From: Bacteroidales bacterium
GTDB lineage: Bacteria; Bacteroidota; Bacteroidia; Bacteroidales; Tenuifilaceae
Direction: 5' to 3'
Length of the DNA: 42,487 nt
Assembly (NCBI GenBank): GCA_025361485.1
Contig: JANYLA010000070.1
Location: 1-42,487, forward strand
Part shown: piece by piece, positions 24,838-33,809 of the stretch
Layout: every line of letters starts with the position of its first letter
Position numbering within the stretch: the stretch's first letter is position 1
Translations under genes and position numbers: made by a program
Notes under the pieces: generated by a model
The model's input: the letters and a program-made list of their open reading frames with translations, nothing else
The model's database searches: none
What the model was told of the DNA's origin: nothing

Positions 24838-27800
24838 TTATTTAGATAAAACTGGGAGCTTTATTTTCGAAAACATCTCAATAAACCTCTTTAACGACTC
24901 AAAGTACAGTGTAATATACAAAACTATTGTCATTAGCCATATTATTGAGACGTTAAACCAAAAAGTATCAAACAATTTCCCCATAAAATGTTTCCTGGGT
25001 GAAAGAAAATGCGTACGTATATCTAGGAAATAGTTTGGAGAAGGATCACGGTACACAGGGTCATATTGTTGTACTAACTCATCTTTATATTGCAGAATCA
25101 TATTCTTTTCAAAGGCCTTTGTTGCTAAATCAGTGATGCTTTCATTATGATAAGCCTTTCTCTGTGCTTCGTATTTTGCTTTATCTTTATTTTCCAAATA
25201 GTTAATTATTCGGTCGCGTTTCTGGCTAGCGGCATCGAAGATTTTGGAGTAATGCTTCTTTAATTCTCCAATATAATCAAGGGTAATAAATCCGATATCG
25301 CTTGTGAATTTTTTAGTATTTAGACTATCAAGGAAATCAAATGCTATTTCTGGTGACTCGTTTTGTGTTTCATTTTGAATAGCTTTGCGAATAACTGCAA
25401 GATTATTGTCAAATATAGGCTCTATTGAAGGGTCATCTTTTTTATCTGAGAGTTCAATACACTGATTCAAACGCTTTTCAAGTGCAGGTATGTAGTGAAC
25501 TGTTTTGTAGTTAGCGTTTCGTTCAATTTTTTCAAATTCGTAAAAATTTTTTTCAAAATTATTATCTTTGAACTGATGCACTACTAAAGCCTCATAACCC
25601 CATTTTGTAACCATAAACTCAGCAACCAACGGAACTTTATTGATGCTGCCAACGGCTCTATTCAATTTCTCAAAGCTAAACATGGCTCCCGAAAACACCA
25701 TCATTGGTATCATTATTAAAGGAATAACGATATAGATAGTTACAGCAGAGTTGAAAGTAGCTGAAATATTTAGTCCTAGCATGTTGGCAAAAACTGCGGT
25801 TGAGAACAGTACAAGCCAGTAATCAAAATACATACCGCGGATATCGAGTATGCTATTTGCAATTAGCACAAATGCAATAGATTGAATGGCCGAAAGTACA
25901 ACCAGAATAAAAATCTTTGAGAATAAATAGCTCGATCGGCTCAGATTAAGGAAAGCTTCACGTTTAAGGATTTTGCGGTCGCGGAATATTTCCTCGGCGC
26001 TAACCGTAAGTCCAATAAACAGTGCAACAATAAGTGACATGAAAATATATATATTGATATTTTCATTTTCTCTAAAGATATAGACATTCGAGTTGGGATC
26101 GGCGATATATCGAATTACAAACGAGAGAATAAAAGCCAATAATGGTGTTTCAAGTAAGTTGAGCACAATATATTGTGTATTACTTGCTTTTGATAGAAAA
26201 TCTCTTGTTGTATATATAAATAGCTGCTTTAGTCTTGATGGGATATTCAGAGATTTAGGTGGTGGACTCGTTTCGTCAGCAACTTTTTCAATTTTAACAT
26301 GTTCAGTATAGTACTCCTCCCATTTTGGAGGTGAAACTTTACGGATTGGCGTGTACCTTCCAAATTCATCAACAACCTTGGCTTCAACAATGTTGAAAAT
26401 AAGTTCGGGGTTAACAGTACCGCAGGTAGGACATTCGCCAGCCTCACTATTAATCTGCATGTCGAGTCGCTTGAAGTACATAATTGACTCAACCGGATTA
26501 CCGTAGTAAATCATGTAACCACCCGTATCCAGAATCATCATATTGTCGAACATCTTGTAGATTTCCGACGATGGTTGGTGAATAACAACAAAAATTAATT
26601 TGCCTTTAAGGGTTAGCTCACGCAATAGGTCCATTACGTTTTCGGAGTCCCTAGATGATAAGCCTGATGTAGGCTCATCAACAAAAAGAATAGATGGTTC
26701 GCGGATTAATTCAAGGGCTATGTTCAATCGTTTCCGCTGACCACCCGAAATCATTTTGTTTAAAGGGGTACCAACTTTAAGATCTTTGCGTTCGAGAAGA
26801 CCAAGGTTATTAAGCGTTTTATGAACGAGTTCTACAAGCTCTTCTTCTGTTTTATCTTTAAAACAGAGTTTGGCATTATAGTAAAGGTTTTGAAAAACTG
26901 TAAGCTCTTCAATCAGCAGATCGTCCTGAGGAATTACACCAATAACGCCCTCAAGTTTATCCTTCTCTTTATGAAAATCGATACCATTAATATAGATATT
27001 CCCTGCTGTTGGCATTTCGATACCAGAAAGCACATTAAGCAGTGTGGTTTTTCCAGCACCGCTTGCTCCCATTATACCAATTAACTTACCATGACCTTCG
27101 GAAAAATTGATGTTGCGCAAACCAATTCCACCGCTTTTAAATCTATATTCTAGGTTTTCTACCTTGTATGAAATTCTTGTAGAGGTAGAGTCGGCAAGGA
27201 AATGGGCAACAACATCGGTATAGTACTTTGGTTTACCTTTTGGAAGTTTAATGGAACTGCCACTTGCAAATAGGTAAATCCGTGTTTTATTTATTGGTAA
27301 TCCGTTGAGGTTGATTTCTTCGGTTCCTGTATATCGAAGGAAATAAAGATCTACGCTCTTTATCTGAAGTATAACAATAAATCCATCGAGAACTTCAGTA
27401 TGGATATGCTTGCATTGCTCTCCTTGCTCTTTTTTATCGTGAATGGTAAGGAAACTTGGATAGTCAAGATCTTTTAAATCGTTCTTTAAAATGAAAACTT
27501 CAATATCAGTTATTTCCTCCTTGGTAAATTTAAAAACCTCTGCAACGGTATTGATAATCGCCATCCTTTGTTCGGTGAACTTACGGTCAGCATTAATGAG
27601 CTCGTATAAGCGAACGAGAACTACAATTTTCTGTTTTTGTGTAAGTGTTTTATTAATTTTCTTACAAATACCTAAGATCTTTACAGAATCTTTAACTGAT
27701 GTAAGCCTAGGTTTTTTGGGAGCATCGTCATTTTCTGCCCCTTCTTCCTTCTCATCGAGAAGTCCAGCGTGCTGATCGAAAAGGTTTATATACTCTTTTA

Positions 27801-27930
27801 CTGCCTCATCGTTAAGTTGCTGAGTGAGGAAATTAACAACGTATTCCCTTTCGTTTGTGACAACACCTTCGTCCTGTTTTGCAATAATTGCAAAAAGTTG
27901 CATCAACGCTTTGAGAATCTCTTCACTCAT
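24838..27930 (-). CDS. ABCG-type ABC transporter fused to a TerB-like N-terminal region
   Basis: 1030 residues. Residues 1-150 are an all-helical, TerB-like region. Residues 180-245 (LDGFIVILQI...LNGLPINKTRIYLF) are beta-rich and may be FHA-like. Residues 255-480 are a complete ABC ATPase: Walker A GASGAGKT (288-295), signature ISGGQRKRLN (394-403), Walker B ILFVDEP (414-420) and switch His in VIHQPS. A CPTC pair (500-503) may bind zinc. From about 570 to 800 there is an ABC-2/ABCG-like membrane domain, then about 190 soluble charged residues and a final membrane helix near 995-1015. ATPase before membrane domain in one chain is the ABCG half-transporter order. The substrate is unknown. It follows the SiaC-like gene by 33 bases. 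Confidence 0.85.
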   Translation of the reverse strand: MSEEILKALMQLFAIIAKQDEGVVTNEREYVVNFLTQQLNDEAVKEYINLFDQHAGLLDEKEEGAENDDAPKKPRLTSVKDSVKILGICKKINKTLTQKQKIVVLVRLYELINADRKFTEQRMAIINTVAEVFKFTKEEITDIEVFILKNDLKDLDYPSFLTIHDKKEQGEQCKHIHTEVLDGFIVILQIKSVDLYFLRYTGTEEINLNGLPINKTRIYLFASGSSIKLPKGKPKYYTDVVAHFLADSTSTRISYKVENLEYRFKSGGIGLRNINFSEGHGKLIGIMGASGAGKTTLLNVLSGIEMPTAGNIYINGIDFHKEKDKLEGVIGVIPQDDLLIEELTVFQNLYYNAKLCFKDKTEEELVELVHKTLNNLGLLERKDLKVGTPLNKMISGGQRKRLNIALELIREPSILFVDEPTSGLSSRDSENVMDLLRELTLKGKLIFVVIHQPSSEIYKMFDNMMILDTGGYMIYYGNPVESIMYFKRLDMQINSEAGECPTCGTVNPELIFNIVEAKVVDEFGRYTPIRKVSPPKWEEYYTEHVKIEKVADETSPPPKSLNIPSRLKQLFIYTTRDFLSKASNTQYIVLNLLETPLLAFILSFVIRYIADPNSNVYIFRENENINIYIFMSLIVALFIGLTVSAEEIFRDRKILKREAFLNLSRSSYLFSKIFILVVLSAIQSIAFVLIANSILDIRGMYFDYWLVLFSTAVFANMLGLNISATFNSAVTIYIVIPLIMIPMMVFSGAMFSFEKLNRAVGSINKVPLVAEFMVTKWGYEALVVHQFKDNNFEKNFYEFEKIERNANYKTVHYIPALEKRLNQCIELSDKKDDPSIEPIFDNNLAVIRKAIQNETQNESPEIAFDFLDSLNTKKFTSDIGFITLDYIGELKKHYSKIFDAASQKRDRIINYLENKDKAKYEAQRKAYHNESITDLATKAFEKNMILQYKDELVQQYDPVYRDPSPNYFLDIRTHFLSPRKHFMGKLFDTFWFNVSIIWLMTIVLYITLYFESLKRFIEMFSKIKLPVLSK

Positions 27931-27963
27931 CGCTTAACATATTTTTGGATGTAAAAAGTATGG

Positions 27964-28347
27964 CTAGTTTAAAGTATAGCTAACCTGTTCAAAAGGAACA
28001 TCAACGATATCGGCATACTCTTCGCCAGCTTCTTGCATATCCTCATCATCTTCGGGATAGTACCAGCGAATGAGAACATCTTTACCATCTTCGTGCATCT
28101 GCTCAAGTTTCATTAAAATATCGAGTAGAAGTTTAGAACTAGCAGTATTAAAGTAAACTAGTTTAAACGTAAAAATGGTTTTTGCACAAGGACTTGAAGA
28201 GTACTCCTCGAGCCAACGGATAATTGGTTCGTAGAAAGCTGTAACATCTTCGGGAAGAGAGCGACCTGAGATTTCAAAAACCTCGTTTTCTGCATCTAAA
28301 ATTACGGTAGGGGTGTCATCAGTCCCCATTATTTTTATAGTATTCAT
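27964..28347 (-). CDS. SiaC-family regulatory phosphoprotein (DUF1987)
   Basis: 127 residues of the SiaC/DUF1987 family: TPTVILDAENEVFEISGRSLPEDV, FYEPIIRWLEEY, then LVYFNTASSKLLLDIL and RWYYPEDDEDMQEAGEEYAD. In Pseudomonas aeruginosa SiaC is phosphorylated by SiaB and dephosphorylated by SiaA, on a threonine I recall as Thr68. Here the threonine in YFNTASSK is also residue 68. It sits 11 bases after the SiaB-like gene. In Pseudomonas it activates the diguanylate cyclase SiaD; no GGDEF gene is present in this window, so the target here must differ or lie elsewhere. Confidence 0.9.
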   Translation of the reverse strand: MNTIKIMGTDDTPTVILDAENEVFEISGRSLPEDVTAFYEPIIRWLEEYSSSPCAKTIFTFKLVYFNTASSKLLLDILMKLEQMHEDGKDVLIRWYYPEDDEDMQEAGEEYADIVDVPFEQVSYTLN

Positions 28348-28358
28348 AGTCGAATTTT

Positions 28359-28934
28359 TTACTCTGTTCGGGAAATGGTTGATGTAAGAATAAAGAATGA
28401 GTTTTCTTCGTCGATGGAGAGAAAATGAAACTCAAGTCTTCGTCCTGTTTTTCGCGCAATGTCGATAAAACCTAATCCAGCACCACCCTTTTCAGAAAGC
28501 CTACCTTCGCGCATTTGCGTTTTGTAAAGCTGTTTTAGACCTTCTTTGTCGAGAATATTTATATGATCAAGGATTCGGGTTAGCTCTTCAATTTTTGCAT
28601 TTTCAATCACGTTACCTGTGGTAACGTGATATTCAACATCTCCTTTGCTCACCATGAAAATCCCTCGTCCAGCAAACAAGAAGTCATCCGAACCAAAGCT
28701 GTCGGCATGTTTACTGATGTTTTGAAGGCACTCAACCATAACATGGAAGACTTTCTTCTGAACCGTATTTGATTCCTCTTCCTTCGCCATATTTGATTCG
28801 GTAAGGGAAGTAAAGGCTTTGGTGATCTGATGGGTAATTTCTCCCTCATAAACAAGGGTGATCTCATGAGCTTTCATTGACTTGTAAAAGTCGTAAACAA
28901 ACTCAAGAAATCCTCTAACATTTTTTTTATCCAT
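28359..28934 (-). CDS. SiaB-like protein kinase (GHKL fold)
   Basis: 191 residues with a GHKL-type ATP site: N-box VFHVMVECLQNISKHAD (Glu and Asn for Mg-ATP) and a G-box KGGAGLGFIDIARKTG. It matches the SiaB family (DUF6272), Ser/Thr kinases that phosphorylate SiaC, related to anti-sigma-factor kinases. It is placed between the SiaA-like phosphatase and the SiaC-like protein, as in the Pseudomonas sia order A-B-C. The start sits in a MDKKNVRGFLEFVY opening common to the family. Confidence 0.88.
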   Translation of the reverse strand: MDKKNVRGFLEFVYDFYKSMKAHEITLVYEGEITHQITKAFTSLTESNMAKEEESNTVQKKVFHVMVECLQNISKHADSFGSDDFLFAGRGIFMVSKGDVEYHVTTGNVIENAKIEELTRILDHINILDKEGLKQLYKTQMREGRLSEKGGAGLGFIDIARKTGRRLEFHFLSIDEENSFFILTSTISRTE

Positions 28935-28975
28935 AGCCCGTAAAGTTATATAATTTACAAATATATTAATCTTAA

Positions 28976-31588
28976 TTAAAACTCTATTCCAATTAGTAAA
29001 ACGTCGTCAACTTGTTTGGTATTTCCTTTGAACTCCTCAAAATCTTTTGCGAAAAGTTCGGAGTATTGAGGCATTGCTAAACCCTGATTGCCCATTATCA
29101 GGTCTCTTATTCTCATTGGGCCGTATTTTCTTTTCTCTTCACCGCCAATTTGATCGGGTAGCCCATCTGAGAAGAAGAATATTTTATCGCCAGGTTGAAT
29201 CTCAATTTGATGATTTGTAAACTCTTCTTCCCCCTTTTTTGGATGAGGTATACCGCCTATTGCTTTTCGATCGCCTTTAAATTCTAATAATTCCCCTTTA
29301 CGAAGCATAAACAATGGTCGATGCGCTCCTGCATACATTAGTTCACGCTTTTTTAGATTTATTTTGCATAGTGCAATATCCATACCATCGCGAGCTTCGG
29401 CATCGGGTCTATCCTGTTTTAGCGTTTTACGCACTCCGTAATGAAGTAGGTCTAGAATTTTACTAGCAGAATAGGCTGAATCGTGGTCAACAACATTATT
29501 TAGCGTAAAATATCCGATAAATGAAAGTAGCGCACCAGGAACACCATGACCAGTACAATCAACTACTGCAATGTAGATATAATCATCCTTAATGAAGAAC
29601 CAAGGAAAATCGCCGCTAACAACATCCCTTGGATGGTAGTAAACAAATGATTTAGGTAGATGTTGTCTTATCAACCGATTATTTGGGAGAATAGATGTTT
29701 GAATGCGTTGAGCATAGTTAATACTCTCGGTTATCTTTCTATTCTTATCCAATATTTCCATCTCTATTCGTTTAGCCTCAGTAATATCGTGGCTTACGAA
29801 GAGGATCGTTTCAAGTTCATTCTCGTTAAGTTCAGGGATTGCATTGATATGCATTATTCTTTCTCCTAGCTGGGTTGGAAGAGTAATCTCGCCATCAAGC
29901 TTTTCCTTTGTAGATTTAATCTGTTTTATCGAATCCTTGAAAAAGGTGGCCAAATTCTCATTTATTTGAACTGAACTGAGGGTTTGGTTGATGAGTTCGC
30001 GTGCTGGTATATTAAGATATTGCTCAACCATTGGGTTTGCATAAAAGAACTGACCAGCTGTGTTGAGCCGGATAATTATATCGGTTGAGTTTTCGGAGAG
30101 CGATTGCATCTTGCTTCGCATACGCTCTTCCTTTTCAGCACGTTTCCGCTCTGTAATATCCTGTGAGTTGAGTATGATGCCATTAATCGCCGAATCGTCG
30201 AGGAGGTTACGTCCTGTTACTTCAAGGAAAATCTTTTCCCCATCCTTTTTCATAAAAGTATAGGAAATAGTAATGGGAACTCTTGGGTTAAGGTTAAGAT
30301 TTTCAAACATTTGATTTAGATCGATTTCACCTTTTCGGGTTAATCGGTCGACGTCCTTTCCACTCATCATCTCCTGCGGAGTGTATCCGAGAATTTTTGT
30401 AACCGAGGGGCTAACGTAGGTTAACTTTAAATCCTGATTGTAAATGGAAATTATTTCAGATGCATTTTCAAGTAAAGAGTGAAGCCTTTTTTGAGCATTC
30501 TCAACCTCTTGAATCTTATCCTCAAGTTTCTCGTTCGATTTTTCAAGTTCATCGTGAGTTGCCCTCATCTCTTCGGCATTCTGACGGAGTTCCTCTTGAT
30601 TTTCTTTTAACTCTTCTGTCATCTGCTGAGCTTCCTGAAGCAACCTCTCTGTCTTTTGATTTACGCTGAGATTAAAAATAGTTCGAGCTATGATTTCGCC
30701 CACTTCACGGAGAAACTGGATGGTTAACTCCGGTATTTCATCCTCAATGGAAGCAAATTCAACAACGCCTTGTAGCTTTTCATTGGTGATTAGCGGAATT
30801 ATAAGTATGCTCCTAGGTTTTTGATCTCCAAGTATGCCTGAGGTCATTGTAGCATAATCGTCGGGGATTTCGGTGCGGTAGATAAAATCTTTTTCGTATG
30901 CGCATTGACCAATCAATCCCTTGCCAATTTTGAATTCTTGATTTACAAATTTTTTACGATTGTAAGCGTAGGTTGCTAAATTTACTAACGCACTTTTTTC
31001 ATCGTTGTAGATATAAAGTGCTCCTTGAACGATGTTGATATATTTTATTAATTTAACAAGAACGTCGTAGGAGAGCTGATCGAGGTTGGTGTGAAGGCGA
31101 AGGATATATGATATTTCATCTTTCCCTTTTGCAATCCAGTTCAGCTCCGATTCTTTTTCTTGATTCGAAAGCAGGTTGTCGCGCATTACCAAAAGCGATT
31201 TACCTAGAATATCATCCTCATCAGTTGCTAGGAATGGAGCATTGTATTCACCTTCACCAATCTTTTTTGCAAAAAGCGCATTTTTGCTGATATCGGAGTC
31301 GCGTTGTTGCAGCTCCCCTTCAAGGAATGCGGTTTTTTCGTAGTGCTTCTTAAGCTGAAGCCAGGTAAACGAAGCGAATAGTATAGGAATAATATCGATG
31401 AACCAATGGGTTGGGTTTATGCCATGTATCTTAGCGATGCCTGATAGAGTGAATGGAATATCCTTGATCGAAAAGTCAACTATCCATGCTGTTAATGGGA
31501 ATAGCAATCCAAAGGCTGCAGCCAGAATAACTCTTTGGCGAATAATGTTTCCGCTAGAAGTGTCTGATATTTTGCCGATAGATGTCAT
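28976..31588 (-). CDS. Membrane GAF-PAS-PAS-PP2C (SpoIIE/SiaA-like) phosphatase
   Basis: 870 residues. Two membrane segments (about 20-38 and 63-78), then a HAMP-like stretch with DDILGKSLLVMRDNL. GAF follows (165-305), then a Glu-rich coiled coil (310-368), PAS1 (370-485), PAS2 (490-605) and a SpoIIE-type PP2C domain (625-870). The metal-binding acids are present: Asp660 in VVSGD, Asp677 in DCTGHG, Asp808 in SDGLPDQ and Asp861-Asp862 in VDDVLL. The usual SGDFYW reads SGDFPW here. It should dephosphorylate the SiaC-like protein. Unlike Pseudomonas SiaA it senses through GAF and PAS domains. Its N-terminal half is homologous to the sensor at 33810. Confidence 0.9.
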   Translation of the reverse strand: MTSIGKISDTSSGNIIRQRVILAAAFGLLFPLTAWIVDFSIKDIPFTLSGIAKIHGINPTHWFIDIIPILFASFTWLQLKKHYEKTAFLEGELQQRDSDISKNALFAKKIGEGEYNAPFLATDEDDILGKSLLVMRDNLLSNQEKESELNWIAKGKDEISYILRLHTNLDQLSYDVLVKLIKYINIVQGALYIYNDEKSALVNLATYAYNRKKFVNQEFKIGKGLIGQCAYEKDFIYRTEIPDDYATMTSGILGDQKPRSILIIPLITNEKLQGVVEFASIEDEIPELTIQFLREVGEIIARTIFNLSVNQKTERLLQEAQQMTEELKENQEELRQNAEEMRATHDELEKSNEKLEDKIQEVENAQKRLHSLLENASEIISIYNQDLKLTYVSPSVTKILGYTPQEMMSGKDVDRLTRKGEIDLNQMFENLNLNPRVPITISYTFMKKDGEKIFLEVTGRNLLDDSAINGIILNSQDITERKRAEKEERMRSKMQSLSENSTDIIIRLNTAGQFFYANPMVEQYLNIPARELINQTLSSVQINENLATFFKDSIKQIKSTKEKLDGEITLPTQLGERIMHINAIPELNENELETILFVSHDITEAKRIEMEILDKNRKITESINYAQRIQTSILPNNRLIRQHLPKSFVYYHPRDVVSGDFPWFFIKDDYIYIAVVDCTGHGVPGALLSFIGYFTLNNVVDHDSAYSASKILDLLHYGVRKTLKQDRPDAEARDGMDIALCKINLKKRELMYAGAHRPLFMLRKGELLEFKGDRKAIGGIPHPKKGEEEFTNHQIEIQPGDKIFFFSDGLPDQIGGEEKRKYGPMRIRDLIMGNQGLAMPQYSELFAKDFEEFKGNTKQVDDVLLIGIEF

Positions 31589-31597
31589 ACTTTTTCG

Positions 31598-32380
31598 CTA
31601 AATTATCGATGTTTGGGCTAATTTCTCGCCAAGTTTTTGTCCAATATAAGCAAAAAGTTCCTCAATTTCACTGCTGAAGGATTTAAAGGATGCCAATTCA
31701 ATTATACCAATAGTTTCATTGTTAGGTGAGATAATTGGTATAATAAGCAAATAGCTGGGCGATCCATCGCCTAATCCAGAAGCTATTGAAATGTAATTAT
31801 CGGGAACTTTACTAAGATTTAATACGGTTTTATTTTTAGCAACCTGACCGGCTAATGTTTCCCCTTCGCGATAAGATATAGGTTCTGATTCAGAGAAGAA
31901 TGCATAACCCGATTTAAAGGAGAAAACGCCATCAACAGAATCTTTAAGATAAAATAATCCTTGAACTATTTGTAGTTGGCGTGCACAATTCTGCAAAAGG
32001 GCTTCGCCAAATTTTTCTAAATCATCATGGGTTGATGGGATTATCGATTTTGCCTCTTTTTCAATATTTATTTTCTCTTTTACAATAGCTTCTTTTTTAA
32101 CCTCTTTTTGGACTTTGTTATCCTCAATATTTCGAACCAAACTTTTGATTTCCTCCTCTAATGTTTTTGCTCTATTCCTTTCATTGAGAATAAGCAAATA
32201 GAAGGTAATTCCTGCTAAAGCAATCAATACCATGAAAAAGATACCCCAGATAGGTGTGCCTTTTGTGCCCGAAACAAGGAGCGCGTTGTGAAATGACTTA
32301 AAAACCAACAAAACAAATACAAACAGGAGGATTAGTAAGCCCCCATGCAAGTATTTTGAATATGGTTGTAGCAGTCTCAT
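31598..32380 (-). CDS. Membrane-anchored GAF-domain protein
   Basis: 260 residues: two hydrophobic segments (about 12-28 and 45-65), a Lys/Glu-rich coiled coil (70-110) and a C-terminal GAF domain (about 120-255). The GAF shares the pattern VPDNYISIASGLG...SYLLIIPI with the GAF domains of its two large neighbours, so the three are paralogues. There is no enzymatic domain. It overlaps the CheB gene by 4 bases and lies 9 bases before the phosphatase gene. It probably acts as a small-molecule or redox sensing partner; the ligand is unknown. Confidence 0.82.
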   Translation of the reverse strand: MRLLQPYSKYLHGGLLILLFVFVLLVFKSFHNALLVSGTKGTPIWGIFFMVLIALAGITFYLLILNERNRAKTLEEEIKSLVRNIEDNKVQKEVKKEAIVKEKINIEKEAKSIIPSTHDDLEKFGEALLQNCARQLQIVQGLFYLKDSVDGVFSFKSGYAFFSESEPISYREGETLAGQVAKNKTVLNLSKVPDNYISIASGLGDGSPSYLLIIPIISPNNETIGIIELASFKSFSSEIEELFAYIGQKLGEKLAQTSII

Positions 32381-32949
32381 GGAGCTGTTGTTTTTATGTT
32401 TTGTAAAAACTTAATGATTTCTTGTGTCGAAAATATATAATCTGCTTTAGTCAATTTAAGCGAAGCTTCTGTCATTGTTTTAACTTGGCATTCTGCAGGA
32501 TCTTGAACAATAATGGTTCCTCCAAGATCTTTAATTTTTTTTAATCCATATGCACCATCCCTATTTGCACCTGAAAGGATAATCCCAACAAGCTTTTCAC
32601 GATAAACCTGGGCTGCAGTAATGAAAGATAAATCGATACTTGGCCTAGAGTGGTTTACGGATTCTTCGGTTGATAATGCAATTTTATTTCCAAGTTCAAT
32701 ATACATATGGTAATTGGCCGGAGCGAGGTATGCTTTCCCAGGTTTAATTTGTTCTTTATCGAATGGTTCAACAATAGGAATACCTGCCTTTATTGAAAGG
32801 GCCTCCACAAACCCGCTTCGAATGTGTTTAAGCCTATGCAAACTTAGCAAAACAGGTAAAGGGAAGGTAGGGGGTAACGAGTGAAGAATTCGGGTAATTA
32901 CCTGAAAACTTCCTGCCGAACCACCAATTATAACTGCTTTATAGTTCAA
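32377..32949 (-). CDS. CheB-type protein-glutamate methylesterase, no receiver domain
   Basis: 190 residues covering only the CheB catalytic domain. The catalytic triad positions are present: Ser11 in IIGGSAGS, His38 in SLHRLKH and Asp131 in SGANRDGAYGL (canonical GMGxDGA). The N-terminal response-regulator receiver of classical CheB is missing, so it is not controlled by CheA phosphorylation. It follows the degenerate CheR by 3 bases and overlaps the GAF gene. Its substrate would be methyl-glutamates on some protein other than a chemoreceptor, since none is encoded here. Confidence 0.9.
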   Translation of the reverse strand: MNYKAVIIGGSAGSFQVITRILHSLPPTFPLPVLLSLHRLKHIRSGFVEALSIKAGIPIVEPFDKEQIKPGKAYLAPANYHMYIELGNKIALSTEESVNHSRPSIDLSFITAAQVYREKLVGIILSGANRDGAYGLKKIKDLGGTIIVQDPAECQVKTMTEASLKLTKADYIFSTQEIIKFLQNIKTTAP

Positions 32950-32952
32950 TTT

Positions 32953-33789
32953 TTAGTTTGTTTTTTTCTTGTAAATTTTATCAAGATCGTTAAATAAAGT
33001 AAACTTAGTACTTGTAGTGGTATTTTCCAATGTTTCTTTAGCTCCAATGGCCAAATAACCACCAGGTACTACACTATTTGTAATTTGATTCAATACCTTA
33101 TCTTGGAGGATTTGATTATAGTATATCATCTGGTTTCGGAAAAGTATTAATTTGATACCTCCAGGAACATTATCATAAACTGTATTTAGCTTAATAAAGT
33201 TAACTCCTTGTATTAAACTTGAGTCGAGAATTATTTGTCCGTTATCATTTTTATAGTAATCGGAAAAATTCCGTTTCCCAATAAAACGTAAATAGTTGGC
33301 ATCGTTAACTTCAAGCTCTTTTGAGTCAATCCTTCCGCTTTTTATCTTTTCAATGGCTTTATCTGAAATAGCGGATGCGTAAAGTTGTACCTCAGATAGT
33401 AAACCAAGTTCTTTAAGGATTATTGCTAAGGAATATAGTTCTTCTCCCGAATCAAACGCTGCAACCCAAAGTTTTGGCTTTGTAGAACCGCCTTTCATTA
33501 AATCGGGGAGTAACTCATCACGAACGGTTCTCCAAAGAGACGGGTCGCGAAACATTTCAGTTGTTTCAGGGGTTATTTCATGTAGAAAAGTTTCAAAATA
33601 ATCCTTATTAGTTGTAAGACGACTAATTAGGCCATCGGCATCTTTAAACCCGTTATTCATTATTATCTGCTCAAGCCTTCGCTTGAAGGAAGTAAGAGCA
33701 TAATCCCTGAAATCGTAACCATACGTATCAAGGATCGATTTGATAACATTACGGGTTTCTACTATGCCTACTTCGTACCTAATAATCAT
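32953..33789 (-). CDS. CheR-like protein with degenerate SAM site
   Basis: 278 residues aligned end to end with CheR, including the N-terminal helical domain and EITPETTEMFRDPS (canonical EITVNTTEFFRDP). The methyl-donor site is changed: GCSTGEE reads AFDSGEE (111-117), and the ATD/SD acid after the second strand is lost (YASAIS 137-142). CRNVLIYF reads FRNQMIYY (217-224). It is therefore probably unable to bind SAM normally and may serve as a docking or pseudo-enzyme subunit. It lies between the large sensor and CheB, all within about 20 bases of each other. Confidence 0.82.
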   Translation of the reverse strand: MIIRYEVGIVETRNVIKSILDTYGYDFRDYALTSFKRRLEQIIMNNGFKDADGLISRLTTNKDYFETFLHEITPETTEMFRDPSLWRTVRDELLPDLMKGGSTKPKLWVAAFDSGEELYSLAIILKELGLLSEVQLYASAISDKAIEKIKSGRIDSKELEVNDANYLRFIGKRNFSDYYKNDNGQIILDSSLIQGVNFIKLNTVYDNVPGGIKLILFRNQMIYYNQILQDKVLNQITNSVVPGGYLAIGAKETLENTTTSTKFTLFNDLDKIYKKKTN

Positions 33790-33809
33790 ATCAGTATAAT
33801 CCCAGTTTA

